In this document: piece by piece, positions 45,929 through 54,849 of the stretch
Position numbering within the stretch: the stretch's first letter is position 1
Layout of the letters: every line of letters begins with the position of its first letter
NCBI RefSeq assembly: GCF_017355165.1
Contig: NZ_JADILK010000002.1
Coordinates: 186,001 to 250,000, forward strand
Source of the DNA: Bacillus sp. SD075
Lineage (GTDB): Bacteria; Bacillota; Bacilli; Bacillales; DSM-1321
Length of the DNA stretch: 64,000 bases
Direction of reading: 5' to 3'
The notes under the pieces: generated by a model
What the model was told of the DNA's origin: nothing
What the model saw: the letters and a program-made list of their open reading frames with translations, nothing else
Databases searched by the model: none
Translations under genes and position numbers: made by a program

Positions 45929-47068
45929 CTATGGCTTTAACACCACTTTAATACATTCATCTTCGTGATCGTTAAAAATTTGATAAGCTTCACTCGCTTT
46001 TTCAAGAGGGACTTTATGGGATATGATTTCCGTGGGGTCTATCTCTCCTGCCATGATTTTATCAAAAAGCTTGGGCATGTAGTGAATGACCGGTGCTTGC
46101 CCCATTTTCATGTTAATGTTCCTCTCAAATAAATTGCCTAATGGGAACATATTGTATTTGGATCCGTATACGCCAGTCAGTTGAATCGTGCCGAATTTAC
46201 GTACGGCATTAATCGCAATCTCGATAGCACTTAACGTCCCGCCCTGAAGTTTCAACTTTTGCTCAATCGCCTCGATCGTTGATTTCTTTCCATCCATTCC
46301 CACGCAATCTATGACCACATCCGCCCCGCCTGATGTGATTTCCTTAATGTAGCTGCCCATATCGTTATATTCATCGAAGTTATACGCTTCAACCTTATTC
46401 ATCTGTTTTGCCCTATTGATTCTATAAGGAAGGTTATCGATGGCAATGACCCTTTTTGCCCCTTTCATCCAAGCGAAGTTCTGAACCATCAAACCAATCG
46501 GGCCACAGCCCAATACCGCTACCGTATCATTTTTCTTGACGCCAGCGTTCTCTACACTCCAATATGCGGTTGGCAGCACATCGGACATGAACAATAGTGC
46601 CTCATCTTCAAGTTCACATGACTCTGGGATGACAAACGGCATGAAGTTTCCATATGGGACCCTCAAATATTCTGCCTGCCCGCCTGGATAGTTCCCATAT
46701 CGTTCAGTAAAACCAAAATATCCACCTGTATCCACCGCTTCATTGGGGTTGGAATTATCACATTGACTCTCCATATCATGTTCACAATAATAACAGTGCC
46801 CACAAGAAATGTTGAAAGGCAGGACAACCCTGTCCCCTTTTTTCACCTTCGTCACTTCCGGACCCACTTCTTCAACGACGCCCATCGGTTCATGGCCAAT
46901 GATATAATCTTTATGCGTCGGCAAAGCACCCTGATATATATGGAGATCGGACCCGCATATGGCCGTTGAAGTCACCCGGACGATGATATCATCCTTTTGC
47001 TGAAGTTTCGGATCTTCAACTTGTTTTACCTGAATATCTTTTGCTCCTTGAAACGTTACAGCCTTCAT
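45929..47068 (-). CDS. Zinc-dependent alcohol dehydrogenase
   Basis: MDR-family dehydrogenase of 379 residues. Catalytic zinc ligands are Cys in 'STAICGSDLHIYQG', His in 'IIGHEPMGVVEEVG' and a later Asp/Cys, the structural zinc site is 'CGHCYYCEHDMESQC', and the NAD(P) motif is 'VLGCGPIGLMVQNFA'. The overall form resembles glutathione-independent formaldehyde dehydrogenases and related AdhB (378 residues). AGGAGG six bases before ATG 47068 gives the start. Monocistronic with its own terminator. Confidence 0.86.
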   Translation of the reverse strand: MKAVTFQGAKDIQVKQVEDPKLQQKDDIIVRVTSTAICGSDLHIYQGALPTHKDYIIGHEPMGVVEEVGPEVTKVKKGDRVVLPFNISCGHCYYCEHDMESQCDNSNPNEAVDTGGYFGFTERYGNYPGGQAEYLRVPYGNFMPFVIPESCELEDEALLFMSDVLPTAYWSVENAGVKKNDTVAVLGCGPIGLMVQNFAWMKGAKRVIAIDNLPYRINRAKQMNKVEAYNFDEYNDMGSYIKEITSGGADVVIDCVGMDGKKSTIEAIEQKLKLQGGTLSAIEIAINAVRKFGTIQLTGVYGSKYNMFPLGNLFERNINMKMGQAPVIHYMPKLFDKIMAGEIDPTEIISHKVPLEKASEAYQIFNDHEDECIKVVLKP

Positions 47069-47170
47069 AATCAACCTCCTAAAACATTTTTATTACATTT
47101 AATATACCCGTCCAAAAGACTACTAAGCCTATGAAACCTAATTTTCCCAAGAATTAGATGTCCTACATTA

Positions 47171-47196
47171 CAAAAAAGTCCCGGAAAACCGGGACT
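47171..47196 (-). terminator. Terminator of the phosphodiesterase gene
   Basis: GTCCCGG/CCGGGAC hairpin, loop AAAA, followed on the minus strand by TTTTTTGTA. Confidence 0.85.
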
Positions 47197-47222
47197 CACC
47201 TATGAAATCATTTATTTGCACT

Positions 47223-48143
47223 TTATTTATTGCCATTATTATTGCGCTTGTACTCTCTTAGCACCCCATTGAATACATCCGGATAATTCGTAAACAGCCC
47301 CGTAGCACCCCATTCGAGAGCCTTTTTCATATCGGCTCTTTCATTTACCGTATATGGATGGAATTGAAGGTCATGACTGCGAACCATCTTCACATATTGT
47401 CCGTCTACCTTATTGAAGTTCGGACCAACTCCCATTGCATATTCCTTAATGGAATCCAATTCTTCATCGGAAATGGCCGCTTGGTTCTTATAAGAAAAAA
47501 GCTGCACAAGCGGTAACTTTGGATTCATGTCATGAATCTTCATAAGGCTTTCTTTACTGAAAGATTGTATTAATACATTCTTGGTACGGCCTTTTGAATC
47601 CACCATTTTATATTCTTCCAAAACCTGCAGGAGTTCTTCTTCCATTCCTGGATACACATCAGGGGACTTTGTTTCGATATAGTAATTTGCCTGCTTGCCG
47701 AACTTCTTAAAGACTTCTTCAAGAGTGGGAACCGTTAACCCTTCATAGACCTTTTTTGCCAATTGCGGATTTTTTTCATTGAACCATGTACCGGCATCCA
47801 GTTTCTTGATTTCTGCCAGCGTTAAATCCTTCACCAGGCCAGTACCGTTCGTTGTACGATCCACCTTTTCATCATGCATGGCTATCAATCTTCCATCCTT
47901 GGTCATCTGAAGATCGATTTCTATGTAGTCGCCTTTCATTTGTTCTCCCAATTGATAAGCGGGAATGGTATGTTCAGGTGCATAACCAGAAGCTCCCCGA
48001 TGTGCGATATTCACGATTTTCTTCTCATAAATAGATGAATAGGAATGATTTCCTTTTGCTGCTGAAACCCCCATGGAAGTTGCCTGCAATATAAAGGCCG
48101 CACTCATCATACATAAACCGAATTTCTTTATATTCGTTTTCAT
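47223..48143 (-). CDS. Secreted glycerophosphodiester phosphodiesterase (GlpQ-like)
   Basis: Exported enzyme of 306 residues that hydrolyses glycerophosphodiesters. A signal peptide covers about 1-28 ('LCMMSAAFILQATSMGVSAA'). The catalytic 'NIAHRGASGYAPEHTIPAY' block with HRGA and the metal-binding 'YIEIDLQMTKDGRLIAMHD' follow, all intact. GGAGG precedes the ATG. It may take part in phosphate recovery from teichoic acid or phospholipid. Monocistronic. Confidence 0.9.
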   Translation of the reverse strand: MKTNIKKFGLCMMSAAFILQATSMGVSAAKGNHSYSSIYEKKIVNIAHRGASGYAPEHTIPAYQLGEQMKGDYIEIDLQMTKDGRLIAMHDEKVDRTTNGTGLVKDLTLAEIKKLDAGTWFNEKNPQLAKKVYEGLTVPTLEEVFKKFGKQANYYIETKSPDVYPGMEEELLQVLEEYKMVDSKGRTKNVLIQSFSKESLMKIHDMNPKLPLVQLFSYKNQAAISDEELDSIKEYAMGVGPNFNKVDGQYVKMVRSHDLQFHPYTVNERADMKKALEWGATGLFTNYPDVFNGVLREYKRNNNGNK

Positions 48144-48329
48144 TTCCCTCTCTCCCTCCTATTATTACCATTATTCTAAAAGGGGAATGTGAATCTACAG
48201 CGAATATAGTGTAAAGAAATAATATATTATTAAACACGGGTAAATAACCTATCAAATACCCTACCCGCAGTGCACTCATTTAGTTCGTTGTACCTGACCA
48301 AACAGGGGAATGACAGGATTAGAAACCCA

Positions 48330-48503
48330 CTATAATCCCCTTTTTCTAAAAAAATCATAAATGAAAAATGTGCTAAATATGGATACTGGTAAACCAATAA
48401 GAAAATATAGTAAGTTTCTTGGCATGAACATATTAAAATAGTAGAAAAAAACAGTCACCCAAATGAACAGAACTAAATATTTCAATACTTTCGCTAGCCT
48501 CAT
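48330..48503 (-). CDS. Small two-helix membrane protein, 57 aa
   Basis: Peptide 'MRLAKVLKYLVLFIWVTVFF' with a second helix 'LLYFLIGLPVSIFSTFFIYD' and a positively charged end 'FFRKRGL'. AAGGAG lies before the ATG at normal spacing. No family recognised. It is divergent from the sensor kinase gene. Confidence 0.6.
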   Translation of the reverse strand: MRLAKVLKYLVLFIWVTVFFYYFNMFMPRNLLYFLIGLPVSIFSTFFIYDFFRKRGL

Positions 48504-48792
48504 TCTTTATCACTCCTTCTCTCAATAGTCTTCCTATCCATAATAAATCAAACTTAGAACCCATAAACTCCAGATATCGGATCAGATATGCCAATGTTGA
48601 CTTACGAAGGGACCTGGACAAATGATTTCCTATACTGCACCCCTTCCGGTACTAATTTTCACTTGAACCTTGCCTGGAGAAAAGCCCTTTCTAAAATATA
48701 GATAGACAAAATCTATCTTTTTCTGATTTACAAAAAACTAGTATCATATTACTATTAAACAAACAAACAGAATATTAATATTAAGGGGAATT
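48504..48792. other. Divergent promoter region of the sensor kinase
   Basis: AT-rich, with AAGGGG before the kinase ATG and no other gene. Confidence 0.35.
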
Positions 48793-50019
48793 ATGTTAAA
48801 AAATTATCAATATTATCAAAACAAACACCGATTTATACTGAAAGCATTCATGGCAATGATATCCTTTTTACTATTAGTTGGGATTTCTGTATCACCTATA
48901 AGTTGGAAAGATAATCCCTACGAGATGATATTACAGGTCATTTTAATATCGGGGATGATAATTTCTCTGTTATTTTTCTTAAAAACAGAAGTCAATTTTT
49001 ATAAGACCCTATTCATTTTCTTAATTACTGTTTATTTATATAGCAAATTCTGGATATTTCCAGATACCGCCATCATGCTGGCCTTATTTGCCATTGCGCC
49101 CTTGATTCCCATTTTTCTCTTTGATAAAATCGGGTTTTATATTGTCGCCACTTTAAATATCATATTAGGCCCCGCTTCCATCTTGATCATTTCAAAAACG
49201 GACCTTCAATACACTTATGAATATGTCGCTTTGGATAGTTTCGGCAACACGCTTAATTTCATCGCTATACAAATCATATTGGTATTCGTATTCATAGGAA
49301 CCAATAATAGGGTGGAATCCACTAATGCATTTCATAAGGAAATGCAGCAGGCTAAGCAATTGAACTCAGTCGGACAGCTAGCTGCCACCATTGCACATGA
49401 GATACGTAATCCGATTACAGTCGTTAAAGGCTTTGCCCAGTTATTAGATCAAGAGAAGGAACTGAATGAAACGGAAAAGTTTTATGTACAGACCATGCTT
49501 ACAGAACTTGAATATACACAAGTGATAATCAATGACTATTTGTCTTTGGCAAAACCGCAAACGGATAATGTAAAGGTCATTCCTTTAAATTATGAAATCC
49601 AAAAGATTTCCGATCTATTAACCAGTTTCGCCAATAATCGAAACATAGGCTTTCTCCTGGATTTCCGTGACGACCTGTTCATTAACATGAATCCCATCGA
49701 GCTTAAACAGATACTGGTCAATATCATGAAAAATGGAATTGAGTCAATGAACAAACCCGGATTCATCAAGGTGGAAACGGAGCAGGAACGCACCATGGCA
49801 AAAATACGAATAACGGATACAGGAATAGGGCTCTCAAAAGAACAGCTTGAAATACTAGGTACCCCATTTTTTTCACTTAAAGATAGGGGAACCGGTATCG
49901 GCCTGACCGTTTGTTATTCCATCGTTCAAAAATACAAAGGGAAAATCGTGGTACAGAGCGAAGTGAACAAAGGAACATCGTTCACCATTTATTTGCCCTT
50001 ATATAAAGAAATAGATTAA
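48793..50019 (+). CDS. Membrane sensor histidine kinase, KinB-like
   Basis: Protein of 408 residues. Six hydrophobic helices fill about 15-170, without a large extracellular loop. The H-box is 'LAATIAHEIRNPITVVKGFA' with His202. The HATPase domain shows the N-box 'ILVNIMKNGIESM', G1 'ITDTGIGL' and G2 'GTGIGLTVCYSIV'. No response regulator gene is adjacent. This orphan, multi-pass layout fits the KinB-type kinases that feed the sporulation phosphorelay (Spo0F-Spo0B-Spo0A). AAGGGG precedes the ATG and a terminator follows. Confidence 0.85.
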   Translation: MLKNYQYYQNKHRFILKAFMAMISFLLLVGISVSPISWKDNPYEMILQVILISGMIISLLFFLKTEVNFYKTLFIFLITVYLYSKFWIFPDTAIMLALFAIAPLIPIFLFDKIGFYIVATLNIILGPASILIISKTDLQYTYEYVALDSFGNTLNFIAIQIILVFVFIGTNNRVESTNAFHKEMQQAKQLNSVGQLAATIAHEIRNPITVVKGFAQLLDQEKELNETEKFYVQTMLTELEYTQVIINDYLSLAKPQTDNVKVIPLNYEIQKISDLLTSFANNRNIGFLLDFRDDLFINMNPIELKQILVNIMKNGIESMNKPGFIKVETEQERTMAKIRITDTGIGLSKEQLEILGTPFFSLKDRGTGIGLTVCYSIVQKYKGKIVVQSEVNKGTSFTIYLPLYKEID

Positions 50020-50035
50020 ACATGCATTCCAAATA

Positions 50036-50078
50036 AGAAAAAGGATGAACACCCATCAGCGGGCGGTCATCCTTTTTC
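50036..50078. terminator. Terminator between kinase and transporter remnant
   Basis: AAGGATGA.CACCC/GGGCGGTCATCCTT stem with T/A runs on both sides, shared by convergent units. Confidence 0.8.
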
Positions 50079-50828
50079 AATTAGGCTTTACAACTATCTG
50101 CCATTTCAGCAAATGATTTTCTAAAAAGCGTACAAACGAGTCTGAGATTTTACCAGCGACGGCAAAAATGAGGATACCTACGAATACGACGTCCGTTTGC
50201 ATGAATGAATGGGCATCCTGGATCATGAAGCCCCCCTTATCCTCAATCCGGCAATTCAGCGACGACCAGGCACATCCAAGCCTAGCTTAAGGCTAAACTC
50301 CAAGTTTGGGGCAACATCGTATAGTTTTTCATTCACATCCCGAAGGCCCAAAAAAGTTTGTAAATATAAAGGAAAAGAAGCACCTAAAGCAATAAGCAGC
50401 ACTTAAGATCGTTCACCAAATCCGAACCACATAATGAATAAAGGGGTAATCGCAAGTAAAGGGACCATTCATAACATTTGAATGCTTGGGTTTAGATATT
50501 TTTCTGATTTTTATTTCATGCCAACGATGACTCCTAACAATAAGCCTAAAAAAACACCGATGCAAAGCCAAATAGAGCCCGCGTTAAACTGATTTGTAAA
50601 TGCAAGCCCAATTCCCCCGACTGAACGAGATCAATGAAAGTCGTGACGATCAATAAAGGTGATAAGAATGATTGGGGCAAGATGCCAACCGAGCCTAATA
50701 TTTGCCCATGCAATCAACACGCCAACAGGAAGGACCGAACCCCGCAATGCCGATTTGACAAGTTGGGATTATTTTGTCGTTTCCCTCATTACTAGCGGAT
50801 TGTTTTGAGCAACGATCTGTGTAGACAT
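50077..50828 (-). pseudogene. ABC transporter permease of the SsuC/TauC type, degraded
   Basis: The start is readable as 'MSTQIVAQNNPLVMRETTK' with AAGGAAGG upstream, but a TAA stops it. In the same area 'LVKSALRGSVLPVGVLIAWA' and at the end 'FMQTDVVFVGILIFAVAGK' plus 'SDSFVRFLENHLLKWQIVV' identify an aliphatic sulfonate/taurine permease. Stops and shifts occur throughout the middle, so it is dead. Confidence 0.7.
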
Positions 50829-50860
50829 AATTTTCATCCTTCCTTATTTCAAACATTCAA

Positions 50861-51005
50861 TTAAATGCTCCAATCTTCCACTTCCACTGGATAATGATCA
50901 AGTTGGGTTAATATGTCGGACCTGAAACGCTTTGCTTGTTCGAGTCCTTGGGTATGGTAAATCAATGGGAACGATAGCCTTAATCCGCCCAGGCTTTGCA
51001 TCCAT
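50861..51005 (-). pseudogene. Sulfonate ABC ATP-binding protein, C-terminal fragment
   Basis: 'MDAKPGRIKAIVPIDLPYPR' and, after a one-base shift, 'RSDILTQLDHYPVEVEDWSI' with stop at 50861-50863 form the end of an SsuB-type ATPase. The nucleotide-binding core is missing. It lies directly before the permease remnant, in the operon order ATPase-permease. Nearby plus-strand bases 51090-51180 hold another short frame ('YWNKVWVFADKYMV') that I cannot name. Confidence 0.65.
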
Positions 51006-51191
51006 GGGGAAGATGATTCATTCGTCCCTTATGCCATGCTGGATGACGCATACAACGCAGCAAATGTAGTAGACTAAGGAAATTGATAATACCGGGGCAG
51101 TGCATCGTGAAGCCGAATGAGTGGATCCGGAAAAGTATTGGAACAAGGTGTGGGTGTTTGCGGATAAATATATGGTGTAATGTAAGAGGGT

Positions 51192-51232
51192 AAAAAAAGA
51201 AACGGCCGATTTACATATCGACCGTTTCTTTT
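51192..51232. terminator. Terminator of the sigma-clpP operon
   Basis: AAACGGCCGAT/ATCGACCGTTT stem with A- and T-runs, 30 bases after the clpP stop. Confidence 0.8.
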
Positions 51233-51262
51233 CGTTTTCATCCAGCTTACCAGGTCTTTTGA

Positions 51263-51847
51263 TTAATTACCTTTAATGATAATTTCATCGATTAAACCGT
51301 AATCCTTCGCCTCATTTGCACTTAAGAAGTAATCACGATCTGTGTCCTTCGCCACCTTTTCGAAAGGCTGCCCAGTCCTTTCAGAAATGATCTGATTGAT
51401 ATGATCCTTCAGTTTCAAAATCCTTCGGGCAGAAATTTCAATTTCCGTTGCTTGCCCCCTTGCCCCACCAAGAGGTTGATGAAGCATGATTTCACTATTT
51501 GGCAAAGCGCACCTTTTCCCTTTCGTACCCGCCAATAAAAGCATGGCACCAAATGAAGCAGCCATCCCCGTACATACAGTCCGGATATCGGGCTTAATAT
51601 ATTGCATCGTATCATAAATGGCGAAACCGGCACTAGTCGATCCCCCCGGACTGTTTATGAAGATGGTAATTTCTTTATCAGGTGCATCTGCTGCCAAGAA
51701 TAACAATTGGGCAACGACACTATTGGCTAAATGATCGGTGATTTCTTCCCCAATCATGATGATACGGTCTTTTAGAAGTCTGGAATAAATATCGTATGAG
51801 CGCTCACCCTTGCCTGAATGCTCAATTACATATGGTATGGTGGTCAT
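51263..51847 (-). CDS. clpP: ATP-dependent Clp protease proteolytic subunit (paralogue)
   Basis: Serine protease subunit of 194 residues that forms the tetradecameric barrel with ClpX or ClpC. The triad is at canonical positions: Ser98 in '[11 protein letters not shown]', His123 in '[11 protein letters not shown]', Asp172 in 'DTDRDYFL'. The start ATG 51847 has AGGAGG eight bases upstream. An upstream start would add seven residues. Sequence such as '[20 protein letters not shown]' is typical. It differs from the housekeeping clpP by genomic context: it lies ten bases after a sigma factor gene with which it shares a transcript, so it is probably a second ClpP serving a special task. Confidence 0.93.
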   Translation of the reverse strand: MTTIPYVIEHSGKGERSYDIYSRLLKDRIIMIGEEITDHLANSVVAQLLFLAADAPDKEITIFINSPGGSTSAGFAIYDTMQYIKPDIRTVCTGMAASFGAMLLLAGTKGKRCALPNSEIMLHQPLGGARGQATEIEISARRILKLKDHINQIISERTGQPFEKVAKDTDRDYFLSANEAKDYGLIDEIIIKGN

Positions 51848-51877
51848 ATCTCTTCTTCCTCCTAACAATGGTATTGG

Positions 51878-52585
51878 CTATGCAGCCATTGAGAGTGTGT
51901 TTGAAGGAGTGAGGCTTGCTTTGGAAAGGATCGAATGATTCATCAGTTTAGGTACCACCGATTCACTGTTCAGGGATTTGAAAGATGGGATGCTTCTAAT
52001 GAGGATATCAGGATTTTGGGCTTTTAAAGCCTGTGTCATCAGGGATATGAGCCGTTGTTCCTCCTCGTCTTGCCAATCTTCCACGAAATACAGCTTACAC
52101 TTATCAACGTCATTGTCAAAACGCTTTTTCACACGGTTCAAGATGGCCTTCACTGCCATTTCCGTGGTGTTCAAATAATCCGATATTTCTTTGGACCGAT
52201 AGAGAAATCCTTCCTTTAATATGAACACTACAGCTTGTTTCGGAGTAAGGGATTTAATTATATATTCAACCGTTTCAAAGACATTTTCCCCACCTGCCCC
52301 TTGCTGTTCGGTATCCAAAAAATCCTCTAAAGATTCTTTTTTTCTTTTTCTAATCGTATCAATCCAGGAATGGTGGGCTATCGTCTTCAATAAAGCGGTC
52401 GTTATCTCCTTGTTCTTCCCATATCCCTGCATTGCCTTCAATATCGTTTCTTGTGCCAAATCATCCCCATCCCAATTATTTTGGGTCAGGAATCGGCAAA
52501 ACCGAAGCAATTCAGGATAGACCTCACGCAAAATCGAACCGTTATCATTTTCTTCAGAAATGTCTTCCCTTAACTTATTTATCAT
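51878..52585 (-). CDS. ECF-like sigma factor with 80-residue C-terminal tail
   Basis: Sigma-70-family protein of 235 residues. Region 2 lies in 'LLRFCRFLTQNNWDGDDLAQ' and 'ALLKTIAHHSWIDTIRKR'. Region 4 is 'LTPKQAVVFILKEGFLYRSK' with 'EISDYLNTTEMAVKAILNRV'. After residue about 160 there is a tail of some 75 residues, mostly without family resemblance, ending in 'TPSNTLSMAA'. ATG 52585 has AAGGAG eight bases upstream; a GTG three codons earlier overlaps it. It precedes clpP on the same transcript. No anti-sigma factor is adjacent. The unusual tail may be a control element, possibly a degron read by the co-encoded protease. Confidence 0.78.
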   Translation of the reverse strand: MINKLREDISEENDNGSILREVYPELLRFCRFLTQNNWDGDDLAQETILKAMQGYGKNKEITTALLKTIAHHSWIDTIRKRKKESLEDFLDTEQQGAGGENVFETVEYIIKSLTPKQAVVFILKEGFLYRSKEISDYLNTTEMAVKAILNRVKKRFDNDVDKCKLYFVEDWQDEEEQRLISLMTQALKAQNPDILIRSIPSFKSLNSESVVPKLMNHSILSKASLTPSNTLSMAA

Positions 52586-52998
52586 TTTCCTCACTCCTTC
52601 AACACCCTCTATCCTATAAACGTTTCAGAAAGAGAAAAAGATATGGGGGTGAAAAATTTTTCTTCATTCTTCATTATTCTATTCCATTTTTTCCATTGGA
52701 TTTCCTTTCATACTAAAAACCTGTTTGGTTAAAATCCAAACAGGCTAATCTCAAAATTCTGTATGCAAAAATAGGGCGTCCCCCGCTTGTACCTGGTTCG
52801 TCACCAATCATTTCAACGAAGCTCTTATTTTCCGAAACACTTAATATCTCCGTGCATTCCGCTCCGTTCACAATCAAATCTTTTGATGTGACCACCCGCT
52901 TACGTTATCCCAAATCGCGTTTTGTTCGATCCTCCAGGATGTATGGTGTGGTGTATCCTAAATTCCAAATTTCCGGGTGATCCATAGTAACTCTGTTG
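52586..52998. other. Intergenic region containing a terminator
   Basis: Apart from the terminator at 52713-52746 and the sigma-gene promoter, only an unlikely 60-codon frame is present (its end is the terminator stem). Confidence 0.35.
52713..52746 (-). terminator. Terminator after the 108-aa gene
   Basis: CCTGTTTGG/CCAAACAGG stem followed on the minus strand by TTTTTAG. Roughly 250 bases after the stop of the 108-residue gene. Confidence 0.7.
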
Positions 52999-53325
52999 CT
53001 ATTCCAAGTGTTCAATGCATTCAACCGTGTATTCGCTAGGTTCCATTTCGTTTTCTTCAATGCCAAACCAACTGGAGGATCGACTCTCATTAGCGCTATC
53101 TTTACAATAGTTCACCAAAGAACCTGCTGGCTTCTCTTCTAATTCCTGATCGCTCATCTCTTCCAGATTCACTGATCGCTCGTTATGCCGCTCGCTGTCG
53201 GTCTTTTCATTCTCCAGGTCTGCGAACATGAACATACAGTAAAAAACCGCAATCATAATTGCCATAGTAAAAAACCTTGATATTAAAGGCGGTGACTTTT
53301 TCGATATAACAAAAAAACTTTTCAT
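52999..53325 (-). CDS. Hypothetical membrane-anchored protein, 108 aa
   Basis: N-terminal membrane helix 'FFTMAIMIAVFYCMFMFADL' followed by a very acidic and polar outer part with 'NEKTDSERHNERSVNLEEMS' and 'SSSWFGIEENEMEPSEYTVE'. GAGGAAACC before the ATG fits a ribosome site. I recognise no family. A secreted or surface-exposed acidic domain is likely. Confidence 0.65.
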   Translation of the reverse strand: MKSFFVISKKSPPLISRFFTMAIMIAVFYCMFMFADLENEKTDSERHNERSVNLEEMSDQELEEKPAGSLVNYCKDSANESRSSSWFGIEENEMEPSEYTVECIEHLE

Positions 53326-53807
53326 GGTGGTTTCCTCAATCCTGATAAAGCATAATGATTATTAAAGACCCATTCTTTCTGAATGAAACCTATTAAATAT
53401 CCATCAATAACACTAGTTTAGAAAAATATTACTATTGATTCATTATATCAAGTTTCAGTAGTTTTTATAACTATCCACGCTTTAATTTCAACCTTAATAA
53501 AAAGAAGCAAGGCCGTTCATGACTATATCGTAGAACTCTATACCCTCTTCATCAAATCTAGGAATGTACTATCAATAGTGAAGTTTGCACTTACCTAAAA
53601 ACGCGGCCCTTTCTTCAAGAGGAGATCGTATTTTTTTCTTCTTAATTCGTCCAGTTACCGTAACCTCCCCCCTACACCCCCGAATCCATTGCCCTCAATA
53701 TACTCCTCACATTGACTTCCATCCTTTTTCAGTGTTACTCTTAAATCAATAAAAAAGTATACATTCAAAACACTGATTCCATTAAAGTGAAATAAGGGGG
53801 ATCACAT
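53326..53807. other. AT-rich intergenic region before the recombinase
   Basis: Divergent upstream region of the 108-residue gene and the recombinase. Two loosely matching GCGGCC/GGCCGC-like patches near 53510 and 53602 do not form a convincing hairpin. No gene. Confidence 0.35.
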
Positions 53808-54389
53808 TTGCCAAAAGAACATTTAATTGACGTACAACCAATCAGATCATTGGAAAAATTAGCTGATATGAAATGGTCATTGAAAAGACATTGCAGCGAG
53901 AGAGACTACATATTGTTCTTGTTAGGCATCAATACCGGCCTGCGTGTGTCTGACCTATTATCGCTGAGGATAAAGGACATTAAAGGCAAGATGGAGGTCA
54001 TCATCAAGGAAGGGAAAACAAAGAAGCCAAGAACCATACAGCTTAATACTGTATGCAATGAATTGGCCGCCTATATAGCCACCATTGATGGTGAATGGCT
54101 ATTCCCCTCACGCAAGGGCGATAAGCCTATAAGTAAGATACAAGCCTACAGGCAACTTAATAAAGCAGCAGAAATGGTAGACATCGAGAGCGTCGGTACC
54201 CATACCATGCGGAAAACATTCGGGTACTGGTTCTATAAACGAAGTAAGGACCTTGCTGAGTTACAAATGATCCTTAACCATTCACACCCTAAAATTACAC
54301 TTAAGTACATTGGGATTGCTGATGAAGGAACAGATAACAGCTTAAATGACTATGTACTATGGGAGGACGGAAGAAATGTCACTGACTGA
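53808..54389 (+). CDS. Tyrosine recombinase, catalytic domain only
   Basis: Site-specific recombinase of 193 residues, made of the catalytic domain without the N-terminal core-binding (SAM-like) domain. Catalytic residues are complete: Arg46 in 'NTGLRVSD', Lys70 in the beta-hairpin 'IKEGKTKKPR', His132 and Arg135 in 'THTMRKTFG', His158 in 'ILNHSHPKIT', Tyr167 in 'LKYIGI'. TTG start with GGGGG seven bases before it. It overlaps a small downstream gene by 14 bases. Such short recombinases occur in integrons, Tn916-like or plasmid-resolution contexts. Here it may belong to an old element and lies 3.3 kb from the tRNA-Leu attachment scar. Confidence 0.8.
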   Translation: MPKEHLIDVQPIRSLEKLADMKWSLKRHCSERDYILFLLGINTGLRVSDLLSLRIKDIKGKMEVIIKEGKTKKPRTIQLNTVCNELAAYIATIDGEWLFPSRKGDKPISKIQAYRQLNKAAEMVDIESVGTHTMRKTFGYWFYKRSKDLAELQMILNHSHPKITLKYIGIADEGTDNSLNDYVLWEDGRNVTD

Positions 54390-54570
54390 ATACAATGCAA
54401 AATATGAATATATCATTCGCAGCAATATTTCCGACAGACAAAAGGCATTGAAATTAGCTGATTTAATGACAGATATGGAAATTCAGCTAAGAAATGAAAT
54501 CGGGGAACATCGAAATAAAGAGGTAAATGCTTTATATAAAAAAGTATCTCTTTTCTCCAACTTGTTATAA
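54376..54570 (+). CDS. Hypothetical protein overlapping the recombinase, 64 aa
   Basis: Helical soluble peptide 'MSLTEYNAKYEYIIRSNISD' and 'LADLMTDMEIQLRNEIGEHR'. GGAGG lies nine bases before the ATG and the gene begins inside the last codons of the recombinase, so the two are coupled. It may be an accessory factor of the recombinase, which is inference. Confidence 0.6.
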   Translation: MSLTEYNAKYEYIIRSNISDRQKALKLADLMTDMEIQLRNEIGEHRNKEVNALYKKVSLFSNLL

Positions 54571-54576
54571 TCAGCT

Positions 54577-54612
54577 TAAGACCTTGCCCTTATGTGCAGA
54601 GGTCTTTTTTTG
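54577..54612 (+). terminator. Terminator of the recombinase unit
   Basis: AAGACCT/AGGTCTT stem followed by TTTTTTT, seven bases after the small gene's stop. Confidence 0.75.
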
Positions 54613-54849
54613 CCGTGAAAGGAAATGCTTTGTATCTGTAAGGCTTTAGACTAAATCTCATGAGCACTGCCACCGTACCACTCGCATTTCCTCTCCTCTT
54701 CCTCTTTTTACCACACCTACCCTAACGAAAAAGCTCTTATTCCAAGCTTCATTTTCTCTCTTTAACGAAATAATCTTCAACTATAGACAACATTCCATTC
54801 AAAAATAACGTGATCAATATCATCGGCTCATCACTAATGATGTCAATGT

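Noticed and set aside
51090-51180. Plus-strand frame 'YWNKVWVFADKYMV' as a gene
   Set aside because: Interrupted by stops, no start, and too short to name. Left as an unidentified scrap.
52713-52895. 60-codon minus-strand frame after the 108-aa gene
   Set aside because: Its last codons are the arms of the terminator at 52720-52744, and no ribosome site precedes the GTG start.
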